62,535 nucleotides of DNA from Candidatus Binatia bacterium. Lineage in GTDB: Bacteria > Desulfobacterota > Binatia > HRBIN30. The notes under the pieces were generated by a model. The model was not told the origin of the DNA. It worked only from the letters and a program-made list of their open reading frames with translations, and made no database searches. The position numbers and the translations under genes are program-made. The first letter of the stretch is position 1. Each line of letters opens with the position of its first letter. The DNA is taken from the NCBI GenBank assembly GCA_026415395.1, contig JAOAHD010000018.1, positions 1-62,535 on the forward strand. Reading direction: 5' to 3'. This document shows positions 25,899-35,377 of the stretch, piece after piece.

Positions 25899-28730
25899 TT
25901 AATCGGCGTAAATCTCGAGCAGCGCTCCGGTGGTGTTGTCGGAGGGGTTTTCGTCGCCTGATGGGCCGATCGCTTCAAACTGCAGTGTACAGCGGTAAGG
26001 ACTCGCCCCCTGCATCAACTCGACTACTTCCTTGTTCAACCTGATCGGGACCTTCGCAAACCGCCTCCTGCCGTTCGGTACCACAACTTTATCAACAGGC
26101 AGAGCACCGGGGCGATGGAACTCCGGAGTTCCGACCGTGCCTGGAGGACAGTCTCCGTCGCGACCAACCAGTGTGACCGCGTGACCCGCCACGTCCAAAC
26201 GGTCCGCATTGGCCACGCCAACGCGCAAGGATCTAGCGATTGTCTTTTGTCCGCGACGAAAGCGGATCCGAGTAGGGCGCGCGGAGAGCACGACTGTTTG
26301 ATGCTTCCGTTCTACGTATGGCTGGTCCGACTGAACCAGGTTCACTTCCAACAGCGCCACATTATTCCAGGGAGTCGGATCCTCGTTGCCTTCGAGTGCA
26401 ACTCCAGCTCGAACCAACAAGCGGCAGCGATATGGAGATCCTCTGTTCGGTGCATGGATAGCCTGGGGATTGACGAACAGACGCAGCGCTCCCGTCGCAC
26501 GTCGGCTGCCGCGAACAAGTACGATGTCCGGCGTGACCGGGAGGGCCGCAGGGAAAGTCAGGTGCAAGTCGACCGCCCCTGGCGCGCAGTCCATCGGCAC
26601 GGCCGCTACGCGAACTGGTGCATCGGCCCCAGACATCGTTGACAGGTTGCGAATGCCCACCCTCACTTCGATCACGGCAGGCGTTGGCGCCGAAAGCTGC
26701 ACGTTCTTAGGCCACAGTGGCTCGACCATGACATCAAGGCGCGTGACCGGGGTGGCCGTGCTGGTCGGTGTGACCTTGGCAGTGTGAGTTTCCGTTGGCG
26801 TCGCAGTGTGGCTCGTCGTAGGCGTGATCGTACCGGTCGGCGTTTTCGTACGTGTCGAGGTGTGGGATCTCGTTGCGCTCGGGTTTGCCAAAGTCGCTGT
26901 CGGACTCGGCACGGGGGTAGCCGTTCTCGTAGGTTCCTGCGTTGGGGTGGATGTCGGAGTCGGCACGACTGGTGGCGGGCAGGGCTCTGGAGGCAACGGC
27001 CGGCAGCCCAAGGAAGGCACACAAGCCAGACAGTGCACTAAAGGATCACAAGACTCGAACCGGCACCGAGCGGAGCAGCCATCGCAACCAGTAGCATTGC
27101 CGTCGTCGCACTCCTCCGGGAAATCTTGCACGCCGTCGCCGCAGCGAGGGCACGGAATGAGGCAGTCCACCTCTTCCGATGGGGTACAAAAAGGGTTCGG
27201 AGTTAGAAACGGCTGAGGAAGGGCGCCGCCGTCGCGAATCATCGGAAGCGAACTGAAACTATGAGAAATCAATATCGTGCCGTCCTGACCGGCAGCAACC
27301 GAGCGCTGCGCATTCAGCGTGCCATCTATTCGGATGCTGCGACTTGCCGTCACCACCAGGGATCCACCTGCGCCCCCACCGCGCGAGAGGATGCGGCCAC
27401 TACTAGACACCTGGACGGCGCAGCCCTGCAACACCACCGAACCTGCGATGCCGCAAACACCATCCTCGCAACCTCCCGCAGAGGCATCTACTGTGCTGGA
27501 TACAACGACCTCACCGGAAGGCACCAAACGCCAGGATTCTTCTCCAGCAAGCAACTTGACCTCGCCTCCCCGTGAACCAGCGGATCGGCCGCGCGCGTCG
27601 GCTGATCCAGCCAACTGCAAGGCCTCGGCTGCCACGACTGCTAATTCGCCACCCTCAAGGCCGCCACTTGCATCGATGGCCGCTGTGGTTTGCACGGCTC
27701 TGCCAGCAGACAAAAGCAGATTGCCTCCGCCTCCTTGCGACCCGTTCGCCCGGACCGAGATAATTCCACCTACCACGATGGAGCCAGCGGCCTCCGCCGT
27801 AACTACGCCTCCCTCTCCATCTGGCTCGGCCCCCTCAGCCAATATTGAGCCATTTACAACGAGATCGCCGTAGCTGACGTCCAGATCGACGACTCCTCCG
27901 TCGCCGCCGAAAGCGTAAGTGGCCCCGCTCCCCAGGGCGCGAATCCCGCCTTGAATTTGCAGGCCACTATACGCCACTAACTTGATCGAACCTCCAGATC
28001 CTCCCACGCCCGTGCCATTTGCCCGAATCCACGAGACAACCATCCCTCCGCCCGCTCCCGCATCAACCTGCCCGCCGTTCGCTCCGGACACGTTCACGTC
28101 GGCCCCAATTTCAATGTCGCCCCGAGCCTGTAGGGTAACACTGCCTCCCCCGTTTAGGCTTTCGGCGCCCCCCGTTGCGGTGATCTCGGCTGAGGGCGCG
28201 ATGTAAATTCTGTTCGCAGCTTCAATCACGATGTTCCCTCCGTCCGCAACGGACGTACCGTGGCTTGCCAGTAAGCGGCCATGAATCTCGACTGCACCAC
28301 CCGCAGCAATCTGGATTCGCCCTCCAGCGCCATTCCCCGTGGCATCAATCCGAGCGCGCGTCGTTCCCCCTTCGAGGACCACCGTACCGCTTGCCTCTAT
28401 ATGAGCCGTCCCGCCCCGATTCGTCGGTGGCCGCTCGCCTTGCCCTCGCACATCGATCAGCGATCCGCTTCGCATCGTCAAGTTCGCAGCCAGGATTTTG
28501 GCTCGTCGAGGCCCAACCACCAGGCGCGCCGTAGCCTCCAACACCAGCGTACGCCCGCCGAAGTCCAATACACACCCGTCCGCAACCGTGTGCGTGCCGC
28601 GCACGGAGCAGACTCCCTGCATCGAACAGCCTCCCTCGCGGGCAAGTATCTCACCAGCCGTGCAGACCGTTTGCGGCAGGGACGTCGCGGGACTCAACAG
28701 AACAGCTGCAATCAACAGCACAATCAACAT
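25899..28730 (-). CDS. Large secreted beta-helix-like protein with DUF4215-type Cys module, TPT linker and duplicated C-terminal domain
   Basis: 943 residues. Signal peptide LIVLLIAAVLLSPATSLP, then a head domain with four Cys (TVCTAGEILAREGGC...GVCSVRGTH). Residues ~70-510 are Gly/Ala-rich repeats of the form GGxVxIxAxGxIxIxGxI, typical of a right-handed beta-helix. A Cys-rich module follows (CGDGVQDFPEECDDGN, GCDGCSARCRFESC), then a ~75-residue Thr/Pro linker. The C-terminus holds two homologous ~120-residue domains, both ending in a block like SPYRCRLLV...GNEDPTPWNN and SPYRCTLQF...DENPSDNTTG (CARDB-like). A TTGACA stands 29 bases before the ATG. Probably a surface or extracellular structural/adhesive protein. 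Confidence 0.82.
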   Translation of the reverse strand: MLIVLLIAAVLLSPATSLPQTVCTAGEILAREGGCSMQGVCSVRGTHTVADGCVLDFGGRTLVLEATARLVVGPRRAKILAANLTMRSGSLIDVRGQGERPPTNRGGTAHIEASGTVVLEGGTTRARIDATGNGAGGRIQIAAGGAVEIHGRLLASHGTSVADGGNIVIEAANRIYIAPSAEITATGGAESLNGGGSVTLQARGDIEIGADVNVSGANGGQVDAGAGGGMVVSWIRANGTGVGGSGGSIKLVAYSGLQIQGGIRALGSGATYAFGGDGGVVDLDVSYGDLVVNGSILAEGAEPDGEGGVVTAEAAGSIVVGGIISVRANGSQGGGGNLLLSAGRAVQTTAAIDASGGLEGGELAVVAAEALQLAGSADARGRSAGSRGGEVKLLAGEESWRLVPSGEVVVSSTVDASAGGCEDGVCGIAGSVVLQGCAVQVSSSGRILSRGGGAGGSLVVTASRSIRIDGTLNAQRSVAAGQDGTILISHSFSSLPMIRDGGALPQPFLTPNPFCTPSEEVDCLIPCPRCGDGVQDFPEECDDGNATGCDGCSARCRFESCDPLVHCLACVPSLGCRPLPPEPCPPPVVPTPTSTPTQEPTRTATPVPSPTATLANPSATRSHTSTRTKTPTGTITPTTSHTATPTETHTAKVTPTSTATPVTRLDVMVEPLWPKNVQLSAPTPAVIEVRVGIRNLSTMSGADAPVRVAAVPMDCAPGAVDLHLTFPAALPVTPDIVLVRGSRRATGALRLFVNPQAIHAPNRGSPYRCRLLVRAGVALEGNEDPTPWNNVALLEVNLVQSDQPYVERKHQTVVLSARPTRIRFRRGQKTIARSLRVGVANADRLDVAGHAVTLVGRDGDCPPGTVGTPEFHRPGALPVDKVVVPNGRRRFAKVPIRLNKEVVELMQGASPYRCTLQFEAIGPSGDENPSDNTTGALLEIYAD

Positions 28731-28972
28731 AATACATCATTGTGTGCACAACACAGAGTTGTCAAGACATGTTGTTTAAGCTTCTGCGCTTGCGCTTTGG
28801 TTGCAGTTGCGCGGATGGTCAAAAGGTGCCCCAAAAGTGACCAACGTCTCCCAATTGGGAAACAAACAGCGCGGTCGTTAAAGCTAACCCTAGGCTCCCT
28901 CTCGGCGACGTGGCAGAAATTGCGGTGGCTCAAAGCCCGCGAAGGAGTTTCGCTGAGCCCTTAAGCCCTAGC

Positions 28973-29773
28973 TCAGATCACAGAGAGGAACTGGGCGAAA
29001 TATCGCCGCGCACCCGCCGTTCGCGGCCCGAACCAGGTAAGTGCCTTGCCACTGACAAAATAGATGCGATTCGAGCGTGCGGCTGAGGTTTGCGCCAGAG
29101 GTGCGAGCTCTGGGACGTCTTTACGACTGAAGCGATAAGGCTCATCCGGGAGCAAAATGATCTCGGGATCGAACTCCGCTATTGTACGGAGATCAACGAC
29201 GGGGTACCGTTCCTTCTCTGCATGGGCTGCGTTCAGCGCCCCGCAGCACGACAGTAGTGCGTGCGCGTACGTGTCGCAGTTAAAACTCATCCACGGGTTC
29301 TTCCAAATAGGACAAAACACACGCACCGGCCGCTCTTGTGGTTCAAAGCCTGGGTGCGGTGCAAGGATTTGAGCGACCAAGTTTTGTACGCGCGCTTGCG
29401 ACGAGATCAAAGCGCCAACTTCCTGCACCATTTGCGCAACATCTCGGAGCGAACGCGGGTAGGTTACGAATACTCGGAGGCCCGCTCGACGCAGGGATTC
29501 GACGTCCTCACGCCGGTTTTCCTCCGCATTCGCAAGGATCAAATCAGGGTGAAGGCGAAGAATCGCTTGTAGGTCAGGGTTCTTAGTCCCGCCAACTTTC
29601 GGTAGCCTGTCGACGACCGCCGGCGGCTCCACGCAATAGCGAGTGACCCCAGCCAGCGTGTGGCCCAGTCCGAGAAAGCACACTAGTTCTGTCAGGCTCG
29701 GCACTAAACTCACGATCCGCCGTGCCGGAGGCTCGACTTCGATCTCACAGCCCAACGCATCGCGGATTCTCAT
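28973..29773 (-). CDS. Helical-backbone metal/cobalamin-binding protein (BtuF-like) without signal peptide
   Basis: 266 residues. RIVSLVPSLTELVCFLGLG and VGGTKNPDLQAILRLHPDLI are signature blocks of the BtuF/TroA-like helical-backbone receptors, and the C-terminal FVSGKALTWFGPRTAG also fits. The domain begins at residue 15 with no signal peptide, and the ATG at 29773 has GGGAACGAG upstream, so the short start looks real. The protein is therefore expected in the cytosol, unlike classical BtuF. No ABC permease or ATPase gene is adjacent. It lies at the end of a run that includes B12-dependent methylmalonyl-CoA mutase, which makes a corrinoid-related role plausible. Confidence 0.78.
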   Translation of the reverse strand: MRIRDALGCEIEVEPPARRIVSLVPSLTELVCFLGLGHTLAGVTRYCVEPPAVVDRLPKVGGTKNPDLQAILRLHPDLILANAEENRREDVESLRRAGLRVFVTYPRSLRDVAQMVQEVGALISSQARVQNLVAQILAPHPGFEPQERPVRVFCPIWKNPWMSFNCDTYAHALLSCCGALNAAHAEKERYPVVDLRTIAEFDPEIILLPDEPYRFSRKDVPELAPLAQTSAARSNRIYFVSGKALTWFGPRTAGARRYFAQFLSVI

Positions 29774-29992
29774 CTCGTTCCCTGCTTCATCGTGGTATCC
29801 TGCAGCTTTACTGGCGAGCCACGGGGGGCCACATGCCGACTAAACGCGGCCAAAGACTTCTGTAGGGGACGTTCTCACGATGGCTATGACCCAATGTCGT
29901 GGGCGTAGGAGCAATCGGTTACCCGATTCCTGCGAGCCAAAAGTGCCTGACGGGAATCGTCCTCACACCGAAGCTCCGGGCGCTCGAGGCGC

Positions 29993-30979
29993 TCACAGAA
30001 GGCGCGGGACTACGTCGCGACAGAAACGGTCGAACATCTCGGGGACAGCAAAGTTGCAGAATAAGTAACTCACGCCTAACTCGTCCCGGCGACGTCGGAT
30101 TTCTTCCGCAATTTGCTCTGCGGTTCCCACAAGGGTATTCGGCGATCGATAGATGGCCTGGAGATCATCCACACCCAATGTTTGTGCCATGGCCTGCGCT
30201 AACATTTCGGCCTGCGACGGTGAATCGCCTAAAACCACGTACACCATCGCCGACAACTCGATCTCCTCCGGGTTACGCCCCGCTTCTTTGCATGCCATCC
30301 GCAGGTAGCTCACGCGGGAAGCAAACTCGTTCAAATCGAACGATACTGTCTTCTCCATCGCCAAGCGTCCCAGCGCACCGGCATACGGTGGGATGATATT
30401 CACGATGTCGGCCTCGCGCGCCGCCAGGCGCAACAACGGCCTTCCCCCTCCACCCAGCATGATGCGCGGCGTCGGTTGTGGTTTGGGACTGTGAGGCGCA
30501 TTGCGTAGTTGATAGTAACGCCCGTCGAAAGAGACCTCATCCTCTCGCCACAGGCGTTTGATTACCGTGACGGCCTCCGCCAATTGTGCCACCCGCTCGG
30601 CGGCGGGGAGATAAGGGAAGCCAAGCGCTTCATACTCATCCCGAAACCACCCTGCGCCGATCCCCAACTCCACGCGCCCTCCTGTGATTTGATGCAACGA
30701 GGAAATGATTTTGGCTGTCAGGGCGGGATGCCGAAAAGAATTGGCGGCAACCAGTTGCGTGAGGACAACACGACGCGTGAGGGTGCTTAAGGCGCTCAGC
30801 AAGGTAAAGCACTCCAGTCGTGGCGTGAACCGGTCGTGCCCCATCAGGCCCGTGATGAAGAAATGGTCTTCCGCAGCAACGGCGTAGAATCCGGAATCCT
30901 CCGCCTGCTGCGCTACCGTCTTTGCGCGAGCGAACTCTTGTAATGGAAGAACAACCCCAAGCTTCAGTGCATGAGCCAT
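29993..30979 (-). CDS. LLM-class F420-dependent oxidoreductase
   Basis: 328 residues from the ATG at 30979 (AAAGGA upstream); an earlier in-frame Met at 31021 would overlap the previous gene. Luciferase-like TIM barrel: LGVVLPLQEFARAKTVAQQA, HPALTAKIISSLHQITGGRV, ELGIGAGWFRDEYEALG (a strong LLM signature) and RIMLGGGGRPLLRLAAREAD. Members use F420 or FMN to reduce or oxidise a wide range of substrates. Position immediately after a geranylgeranyl-reductase-like gene suggests a shared operon. Substrate unknown. Confidence 0.86.
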   Translation of the reverse strand: MAHALKLGVVLPLQEFARAKTVAQQAEDSGFYAVAAEDHFFITGLMGHDRFTPRLECFTLLSALSTLTRRVVLTQLVAANSFRHPALTAKIISSLHQITGGRVELGIGAGWFRDEYEALGFPYLPAAERVAQLAEAVTVIKRLWREDEVSFDGRYYQLRNAPHSPKPQPTPRIMLGGGGRPLLRLAAREADIVNIIPPYAGALGRLAMEKTVSFDLNEFASRVSYLRMACKEAGRNPEEIELSAMVYVVLGDSPSQAEMLAQAMAQTLGVDDLQAIYRSPNTLVGTAEQIAEEIRRRRDELGVSYLFCNFAVPEMFDRFCRDVVPRLL

Positions 30980-31010
30980 GGTCTCGCATCCTTTCGCGGC
31001 ACAGATCTCT

Positions 31011-32216
31011 TCAAGCGCCAACCCGCTTCGTTACACAGAATTGCCGTTTCCGCCACCATCGGAGACCGGCCTGGATGACGCTCAGCTGATCCAGCCCCTC
31101 AACCCCGTTGTACCAGTGTAGGCCCAAGGCACGTGCCCGTTCGCTGCGCGCAGCCAGCCAAAACCACAACCTCCAATCCCAGCCGTAGAATCGCTGTTCC
31201 AGCCAGTGCAATCGTCGCAATTTGCGCCCGAGCCAACCACGCTGGATCCGCCGCTCGTAGTCCTCGACAACAGCATCGCCCCGCTTGTACGCGGCCAGTA
31301 TGCTCTCCGCGGCATGCCGGCCGAACTCGAAGGCATAGGAAATACCCTCCCCCAAGAGCGGATCCACACCCACTGCATCCCCCACCAGCAACACCTGCCC
31401 GCTGGCAAGTCGCGCCTTATGGTGAAACAAGGGGATCGGATGGGCGTACACGCGGCCAGCCGTAACCTGCAGTTCGTCTAACAGCTGCTGCAGCAGCCTT
31501 TTCATCCGGCTTCCTTGACCTGCAGCGCGACTCGCGTACACGCCAACATTCCAGTGCAAAGCCCCTGAGATTGAGCAGGGAAAAATCCATGCGTAGCCAC
31601 GGAGTCCTCCAGCCACGGGCCGAAAATCTAATTGGCATGTCGCGGTGAGTTCATGAACGCGACCCGACAGGATGGGCTGCGGAACGGCGACATCCGTCAT
31701 GATCGCACGCCCAAATCGTGCCTCGAACTGGCCGAAAATGCGCCGCCGTACGATGCTTCCCGCGCCATCTGCCCCGACAACGATGTCTGCGACGTAGGTG
31801 TTGCGCTCGCTCGTCACACGCACGAGATATCCGTCGCGCTCCACCTCGACGACGCGCTCTCCTTGGCGAACCCTTACACCGCGGCTCTCGCATGCGGCAA
31901 CCAGCGTTGCGTCGAAACGGTCTCGCCGCACCACGGTGCAGGCCCGTTCTTGCTCGTACTCTACGATACCGAAGGTGGTCCGCGCCACGGCTTTGTCCAC
32001 CTGAACAGCGTCGGGGTCCAGGGGCACCTTCAGCTCCTCGAGGCAGGCTACCGTATGCGGGATCAAACCACCAGCACAGACCTTGAATCTCGGGTGGACT
32101 GCCTTGTCCAGCAACAAAATTTCCGACGCCAGCTCGGGAGCACGATGCACGAGGAATAAAGCGGTCGCCGTTCCCGCCGGGCCAGCACCAACAATCACGA
32201 TCGAGTGCCGCTCCAC
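31011..32216 (-). CDS. Geranylgeranyl-reductase-type FAD-dependent oxidoreductase
   Basis: 401 residues. FAD-binding start SIVIVGAGPAGTATALFL, substrate-side motif HPRFKVCAGGL (the family's P-R-x-K-x-C-G-G), VVGADGAGSIVRR, and the second FAD motif VLLVGDAVGVDPLLGEGISY. These groups reduce polyprenyl double bonds or act as FAD monooxygenase-like enzymes. It has no signal or membrane helix except an amphipathic, Trp-rich C-terminus that may contact membrane. The next gene follows after about 30 bases. Confidence 0.82.
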   Translation of the reverse strand: MERHSIVIVGAGPAGTATALFLVHRAPELASEILLLDKAVHPRFKVCAGGLIPHTVACLEELKVPLDPDAVQVDKAVARTTFGIVEYEQERACTVVRRDRFDATLVAACESRGVRVRQGERVVEVERDGYLVRVTSERNTYVADIVVGADGAGSIVRRRIFGQFEARFGRAIMTDVAVPQPILSGRVHELTATCQLDFRPVAGGLRGYAWIFPCSISGALHWNVGVYASRAAGQGSRMKRLLQQLLDELQVTAGRVYAHPIPLFHHKARLASGQVLLVGDAVGVDPLLGEGISYAFEFGRHAAESILAAYKRGDAVVEDYERRIQRGWLGRKLRRLHWLEQRFYGWDWRLWFWLAARSERARALGLHWYNGVEGLDQLSVIQAGLRWWRKRQFCVTKRVGA

Positions 32217-32242
32217 CTGACCGCTCCGAATTCAGTCAGGCC

Positions 32243-32656
32243 TCAATCGCTCCGGGGCCGGATATTCTCCCGAATCCAACTCAGGATCTCTTGCCCGGAG
32301 GTGCCCGGAGTAAAAATTTCCTTGACCCCCATCCTCTTCAGCTCCGCTGCATCCTCCGGAGGAATGATGCCCCCACCGAACACGGGAATCTCCTCGACAC
32401 CCCGGTTACGGAGGCAATCGAGCACGTCGGCAAACAACGTCATGTGAGCGCCAGAGAGAACACTCAAGCCGATGGCGTCCACATCTTCTTGGATCGCGGC
32501 CTCAACGATCATCTCGGGAGTCTGGTGCAGGCCGGTGTAAATCACCTCGTACCCTGCATCTCGTAACAAGCGCGCAATGATTTTGGCGCCGCGATCATGT
32601 CCGTCGAGTCCTGGCTTTGCAATCAAAATCCGCAGGGGACGCTTCGTCGCACTCAT
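32243..32656 (-). CDS. mcmA2: Methylmalonyl-CoA mutase small (cobalamin-binding) subunit
   Basis: 137 residues from the ATG at 32656 (a start three codons upstream is possible). Contains the B12-binding set: [18 protein letters not shown] (lower-axial His in DGHDRG), [10 protein letters not shown] and [19 protein letters not shown]. Length matches the separate C-terminal subunit of two-part mutases. It pairs with the large subunit encoded just upstream, interconverting (R)-methylmalonyl-CoA and succinyl-CoA in propionyl-CoA use. Mutases of this split type can have other acyl-CoA isomerisation roles, so the exact substrate remains an inference. Confidence 0.92.
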   Translation of the reverse strand: MSATKRPLRILIAKPGLDGHDRGAKIIARLLRDAGYEVIYTGLHQTPEMIVEAAIQEDVDAIGLSVLSGAHMTLFADVLDCLRNRGVEEIPVFGGGIIPPEDAAELKRMGVKEIFTPGTSGQEILSWIRENIRPRSD

Positions 32657-32704
32657 TGCCGCCATCGCGGGTGTTCGTGGTTTGCTTTTTCCAAACTCCG
32701 GGGC

Positions 32705-34345
32705 TCAAATGTACGCGGGATCGCGGTACACACCGAACACTTCGCGGAACACGTCGGAAATTTCGCCCACCGTTACTTCCTGCTTGACTGCCTCGATAAT
32801 CGGGGGCATCAGGTTGCTCCCCTCACGCGCCGCCCGACGCACCTTTTCCAATGCAGCGGCGACAACGGCGCGGTCGCGCGCTGCTTTGCGCTCACGCACT
32901 CTCTGGACCTGCTTCTTTTCGACCTCTGGCGGGATCCGCAACACCTCGATGGGCGCCTCCTCACGAATTTGGTACTTGTTCACACCCACCATGACCTTCT
33001 CACCTCGTTCCAATTGCTGCTGGTAGCGGTAGGCCGCCTCGGAGATTTCTTTCTGAGGAAAGCCCAGCTCGATCGCGCGCACGATTCCACCGAGCTCGTC
33101 GATGCGGCGAATATAGTCCCACGCTTCCGCCTCGATCTGGTTCGTCAGCGCCTCGACCGCGTAGCTGCCGCCGAGCGGGTCGATGAAATTCGCCACGCCA
33201 GTTTCCTCGGCGATGATCTGTTGGGTGCGCAAGGCCACCAACACAGCTTGTTCGCTCGGCAATGCCAAAGTTTCGTCCATCGAATTTGTGTGCAGCGATT
33301 GCGTGCCCCCTAAAACCGCGGCCAGTGCCTGAATTGCCACGCGTACGATGTTGTTCAGTGGCTGCTGCGCTGTGAGGCTACATCCAGCGGTTTGGGCGTG
33401 GGTGCGCAGTCGCCAAGATTCCGGATTTTTGGCTCCGAAGCGCTCGCGCATAATCTTCGCCCACATGCGGCGCGCAGCACGAAACTTGGCGATTTCCTCA
33501 AAAAAGTCGTTGTGGACGTTGAAGAAAAAAGACAGCCGTGGTGCGAACGCGTCCACGTCGAGCCCGCGCTCCAGCGCTGCCTGCACGTAGCCGATGCCGT
33601 CCGCCAGGGTAAAGGCGAGCTCCTGCGCCGCCGTCGATCCAGCCTCACGGATGTGGTAGCCGGAAATCGAGACGGGGTGCCACCGCGGAGCCTCGCGGGT
33701 GCAAAACTCGATCATGTCGACAATGATGCGAACGGAAGGCTCGGGAGGACAAATCCACTCCTTCTGAGCAATGAACTCCTTGAGCATGTCGTTTTGAATG
33801 GTTCCTCCGAGCTTCCACAGCGGAATTCCTCGTCGCTCGGCAACGGCGAAGTACATCGCCAGCAAAATGCTGGCTGTGCAGTTCACAGTCATGGATGTCG
33901 TGACACGATCGAGCGGGATGCCGTCAAACAGGGCTTCCATGTCGGCAATGCTCGACACTGCAACCCCCTCTCGCCCTACCTCGCCCCGAGCCCGTGGGTG
34001 GTCGGCGTCGTATCCCATGAGGGTCGGCATGTCGAACGCAGTCGACAGGCCGGTTTGCCCCTGCTCCAACAAGAAACGAAAACGCTCGTTAGTATCTTCC
34101 GCTGTCCCGTAGCCAGCAAACTGGCGCATCGTCCATAGTTTTCCCCGATACATGCTGGGGTAGACCCCTCGCGTAAACGGGAACTCGCCGGGAAATCCCA
34201 AATCCCGCTCATAAGAGAAATCCGGCAAATCTTCCGGCGTGTACAACGGCTCCACTGCGGTGTCCGAGATTGTCGTGAAGCGCGGTAATCGATCTCTTTC
34301 CCTCGGGTAGTTCTGCTCGAGCCAATCGCGTTTTGTTTTAGTCAC
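32705..34345 (-). CDS. mcmA1: Methylmalonyl-CoA mutase large subunit (catalytic)
   Basis: 546 residues. Substrate-binding landmarks: [21 protein letters not shown] near 60-80, [52 protein letters not shown] and [21 protein letters not shown], all typical of the acyl-CoA mutase barrel. The [12 protein letters not shown] and RTHAQTAG blocks are those of methylmalonyl- rather than isobutyryl-CoA mutase as I remember them. The start overlaps the end of the DUF2007 gene by eight bases. No MeaB-type chaperone gene is present in the window. Confidence 0.93.
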   Translation of the reverse strand: MTKTKRDWLEQNYPRERDRLPRFTTISDTAVEPLYTPEDLPDFSYERDLGFPGEFPFTRGVYPSMYRGKLWTMRQFAGYGTAEDTNERFRFLLEQGQTGLSTAFDMPTLMGYDADHPRARGEVGREGVAVSSIADMEALFDGIPLDRVTTSMTVNCTASILLAMYFAVAERRGIPLWKLGGTIQNDMLKEFIAQKEWICPPEPSVRIIVDMIEFCTREAPRWHPVSISGYHIREAGSTAAQELAFTLADGIGYVQAALERGLDVDAFAPRLSFFFNVHNDFFEEIAKFRAARRMWAKIMRERFGAKNPESWRLRTHAQTAGCSLTAQQPLNNIVRVAIQALAAVLGGTQSLHTNSMDETLALPSEQAVLVALRTQQIIAEETGVANFIDPLGGSYAVEALTNQIEAEAWDYIRRIDELGGIVRAIELGFPQKEISEAAYRYQQQLERGEKVMVGVNKYQIREEAPIEVLRIPPEVEKKQVQRVRERKAARDRAVVAAALEKVRRAAREGSNLMPPIIEAVKQEVTVGEISDVFREVFGVYRDPAYI

Positions 34346-34595
34346 GGTCCTCTACCCTCCAGAGCGTCTCTCGAGCCTGGCGGCGTGCGATCATCGCTCG
34401 TGCTGTCGCTAGCCACGGTTCGGGCACCAGAACACGGACTTCACCCAGCGCACAAAAAGTTAGCGGCTGTAGGGCGAAGCGGTGGTTAACCAGCACGCAC
34501 GGAATACCCTGATGTTCCAAGAACCCCTTGACCAAATGGGCTTCCGCTTCGATCGGCGTTCCGAAACACACCTCCCAGGACACAAGCTCTCCCAC
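34338..34595 (-). CDS. DUF2007-like small protein
   Basis: 85 residues from a GTG; a second GTG at 34583 has GGGAG at better spacing and may be the real start. [21 protein letters not shown] and [20 protein letters not shown] match the short 'putative signal transducing' DUF2007 family (ACT-like ferredoxin fold) as I recall it. Its role is unknown. It is wedged between the enoyl-CoA hydratase gene (3-base gap) and the mutase gene (8-base overlap), so it is transcribed and translated with them. Confidence 0.75.
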   Translation of the reverse strand: MGELVSWEVCFGTPIEAEAHLVKGFLEHQGIPCVLVNHRFALQPLTFCALGEVRVLVPEPWLATARAMIARRQARETLWRVEDRD

Positions 34596-34598
34596 CTT

Positions 34599-35375
34599 TC
34601 AGCCGAACTTTGCCGCTCGCTTCTCGCGGAACGCGCGCATGCCTTCGCTGCGGTCCGGATGCGCAAACGTGAGCCCGAACGCATCCGCCTCCCGGTCGCA
34701 TCCGGTAACGATGTCCGTGTTCCAGGCGGCACGCAACGCCGCTTTCGCTTGCTGTAAGGCAAACTGCGGCTTGCAAGCCAATTCTCGTGCCAAGGCTGCC
34801 ACTGCGTTGTCGAACTCGGCGACGTTTACTACTCGGTCAACCAAGCCAATTCGGCTCGCCTCGGATGCCGAGATTCGTGCCCCGGTAAAAATCAGGTAGC
34901 GGGCCATCCCAGGACCCACCCGGCGGATCAATCGCTGGGTGCCCCCGAACCCAGGGATGATGCCCAGGTTGATCTCCGGCTGGCCGAACTGAACATCCTC
35001 ACTCGCAACGATAAGATCGCACGCCAACGCCAATTCGAGTCCCCCCCCCAAAGCATAGCCACGCACTGCGGCAATGACTGGCGCCGGGTATTCCTCCACC
35101 CGTTGGAACAGCCGTTGACCCAGGCGGGCAAAGGCACGCGCCTCCACGGGCGTCATTTTTTCCATTTCCGCGATGTCGGCTCCGGCTACAAAAGCGCGCT
35201 CTCCTGCTCCGCGAAATACCAAACAGCGGACAGACTGGCGGTGGAGTTCATCCAACGCACGGCTCAATTCCTCCAGCACCTTCGCACTCAGGGCGTTTAA
35301 GGCCTTGGGGCGATCGACCGTGACCCAACCCACACTCTCCCGCAATTCCCATCGAACCGAGCCGTCTTCTCGCAT
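34599..35375 (-). CDS. Enoyl-CoA hydratase
   Basis: 258 residues. Crotonase fold with both catalytic Glu of the classical hydratase: one in ALGGGLELALACDLIVASE and one in VQFGQPEINLGIIPGFGGT. The oxyanion-hole motif AFVAGADIAEM and the C-terminal FAHPDRSEGMRAFREKR block also match typical bacterial hydratases. It converts trans-2-enoyl-CoA to 3-hydroxyacyl-CoA. The start is 2 bases before the end of the GlpX-like gene region and the DUF2007 gene is 3 bases downstream, giving a tight operon with the mutase. Confidence 0.92.
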   Translation of the reverse strand: MREDGSVRWELRESVGWVTVDRPKALNALSAKVLEELSRALDELHRQSVRCLVFRGAGERAFVAGADIAEMEKMTPVEARAFARLGQRLFQRVEEYPAPVIAAVRGYALGGGLELALACDLIVASEDVQFGQPEINLGIIPGFGGTQRLIRRVGPGMARYLIFTGARISASEASRIGLVDRVVNVAEFDNAVAALARELACKPQFALQQAKAALRAAWNTDIVTGCDREADAFGLTFAHPDRSEGMRAFREKRAAKFG

Positions 35376-35377
35376 CG

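Noticed and set aside
26806-27216. Val/Gly-rich plus-strand frame
   Set aside because: Antisense to the TPT linker and Cys module of the 25899-28730 gene.
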